Shown here: one piece after another, positions 63,127 through 64,000 of the stretch
Layout of the letters: each line of letters starts with the position of its first letter
How positions within the stretch are numbered: the first letter of the stretch is position 1
Origin: an uncultured Phascolarctobacterium sp.
Lineage (GTDB): Bacteria > Bacillota > Negativicutes > Acidaminococcales > Acidaminococcaceae
Direction of reading: 5' to 3'
DNA length: 64,000 bases
Assembly: GCA_958448515.1 (NCBI GenBank)
Contig: CAUDEF010000003.1
Span: 62,001-126,000 of the forward strand
Translations under genes and position numbers: made by a program
The notes under the pieces: generated by a model
Told to the model about the DNA's origin: nothing
Databases searched by the model: none
Seen by the model: only the letters and a program-made list of their open reading frames with translations

Positions 63127-64000
63127 TTAAGTTCTCTGTTTTAATCTTACCAAATTCCTATTGAGCTGATAGTGTATTTTAGGATATCTCTTTTTTAAAT
63201 AAAAAGGGACCGCGTTGAAAATAAATTCAACGCGGTCTTCATAGACAATAACTTTATCGAGAAACATGCTGATCAGCTGCTGTGCTTCTTCTAACGTACC
63301 ATTTTTAAACATTCTTTTAGCCTGATTAAACACCTGCTTTACTGTACTGAAATCAAAATCAGTATTTTCATCTTTTATTTCATTTTCTATAATCTTTTGA
63401 TGCAGCTGCTCTTTTTCTTTTCCCAAAGTTTCCAAACGATCCAATAATATGGGGCTGTCCGAGGCTTCGATAGCACTTAGTATCCTTACAATAGCATGTT
63501 CAATTTTTTTTAACTGCTTTTTTAAGTCTTCCAAAACTAAATTAGATTTTTTAGCAGCTAATTTTCTTTCCTGCTTAAACTGTTCAAATATTTTAGGAAT
63601 TATTTTAGTATCAAAAACTGTATCAGCTAAATACTCTAAAACCGCTTTCTCTAAAGCATCTCTGTTTACCTCCTTATTTTTACAACTAATGCCGGTTCTA
63701 TATCGTCGATTGTTACAACGGTACGTTACATAAGGTTTGTCTGCGTTTTGTGTTTTCTTACGGTTTCCCGAAAAAGCGGAACCACACACACCACAAATTA
63801 TCTTACCGCTCAAAAGATATCTTTCTTTTTTGCGTACTACCTTATGCTTTTTACGCTTATTTAGTATTTCCTGAACTTTTTCAAAATCTTCTTTACTTAT
63901 AATAGCCGGAACACCATCTGGAACGATAATCATTTTTTCCGGCAGATTATAATCATGATTATTCCGACTTTTTGTATAATAATCTTTTGGTTTTCCCCGC
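63127..64000 (-). CDS. Large serine recombinase, C-terminal part (5' end outside window)
   Basis: The minus-strand frame is open from 64000 to the stop at 63127, so the gene continues beyond the window. The visible 290 residues hold the end of the Recombinase domain (MIIVPDGVPAIISKEDF), a zinc ribbon (ICGVCGSAFSG and CNNRRYRTGISCKN) and a long coiled coil (LEDLKKQLKKIEHAIVRI). These are the features of large serine integrases and transposases such as those of conjugative elements. The catalytic N-terminal domain must lie outside. Confidence 0.9.
   Translation of the reverse strand, partial: RGKPKDYYTKSRNNHDYNLPEKMIIVPDGVPAIISKEDFEKVQEILNKRKKHKVVRKKERYLLSGKIICGVCGSAFSGNRKKTQNADKPYVTYRCNNRRYRTGISCKNKEVNRDALEKAVLEYLADTVFDTKIIPKIFEQFKQERKLAAKKSNLVLEDLKKQLKKIEHAIVRILSAIEASDSPILLDRLETLGKEKEQLHQKIIENEIKDENTDFDFSTVKQVFNQAKRMFKNGTLEEAQQLISMFLDKVIVYEDRVEFIFNAVPFYLKKRYPKIHYQLNRNLVRLKQRT

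Noticed and set aside
1..64000. tRNA, rRNA or CRISPR arrays
   Set aside because: I read the intergenic regions on both strands and saw no cloverleaf, rRNA or regularly spaced repeat; the only large structured RNAs are the T-box and the small RNA candidate.

Overview
The window reads as a chromosomal segment of a low-GC, diderm Firmicute (Negativicutes). The closest guess is an Acidaminococcaceae member such as Phascolarctobacterium. That placement is an inference from several signs: a glyQS T-box leader; an hrcA-grpE-dnaK-dnaJ operon with a perfect CIRCE element; a phoH-ybeY-cdd-era-recO block; a dcw cluster whose MurE carries the DNPR signature of meso-diaminopimelate peptidoglycan; AddAB instead of RecBCD; no sporulation genes; and a SLC13-type dicarboxylate transporter with strongly optimised codons, as expected for an organism that lives on succinate-like acids. 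No rRNA, tRNA or CRISPR array was seen.

Layout. 1-9.4 kb: the 3' part of a metallophosphatase gene, then a long minus-strand operon (glucosaminidase, trmL, queD-like, folE2, folP, folK, pepT), an MBL hydrolase with a small cysteine-containing protein, and a secreted carboxymuconolactone-decarboxylase-like protein with a secreted cupin. 9.2-16.4 kb: AddAB recombination nuclease and a UDG-like unknown. 16.5-25.2 kb: glyQS under a T-box, then recO, a CNNM/CorC-type transporter, era, cdd, ybeY, phoH and a lipoprotein cyclophilin. 25.3-29.7 kb is the accessory part: an alpha/beta hydrolase, a very AT-rich GIY-YIG plus HNH nuclease, the SLC13 transporter, a Crp/Fnr regulator, and a 486-bp intergenic region with operators and a probable small RNA. 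29.8-39.8 kb: ogt, the heat-shock operon, hemW, lepA, a nitroreductase, rpsT and nrdR. 39.9-53.6 kb: the division and cell-wall cluster from ftsZ back to mraZ. 53.7-62.9 kb: DUF1858 protein, nfo, carbonic anhydrase, secreted unknowns, a transaldolase-like aldolase, an M20 amidohydrolase, pgi and a MATE exporter. 63.1 kb to the end: the C-terminal part of a large serine recombinase, which suggests a mobile element beyond the edge.

The most interesting signals are regulatory. A palindrome TGTTGC-N4-GCAACA occurs three times around the Crp/Fnr gene. Two copies sit at class-II activator distance (about -41) from a plausible -10 box: one in front of the SLC13 transporter, the other in front of an unannotated transcript of about 90 nt with three hairpins that ends in an intrinsic terminator. 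Second, era has no ATG, GTG or TTG codon that would keep its P-loop; an ATA codon lies at the normal start, 9 nt after a perfect GGAGG. Third, the folate operon has no folB but includes a QueD-family enzyme with a Cys-Glu motif. Fourth, both AddA and AddB appear to carry iron-sulfur nuclease cysteines. Fifth, the dcw cluster lacks ftsI, ftsW, murB and ftsA.
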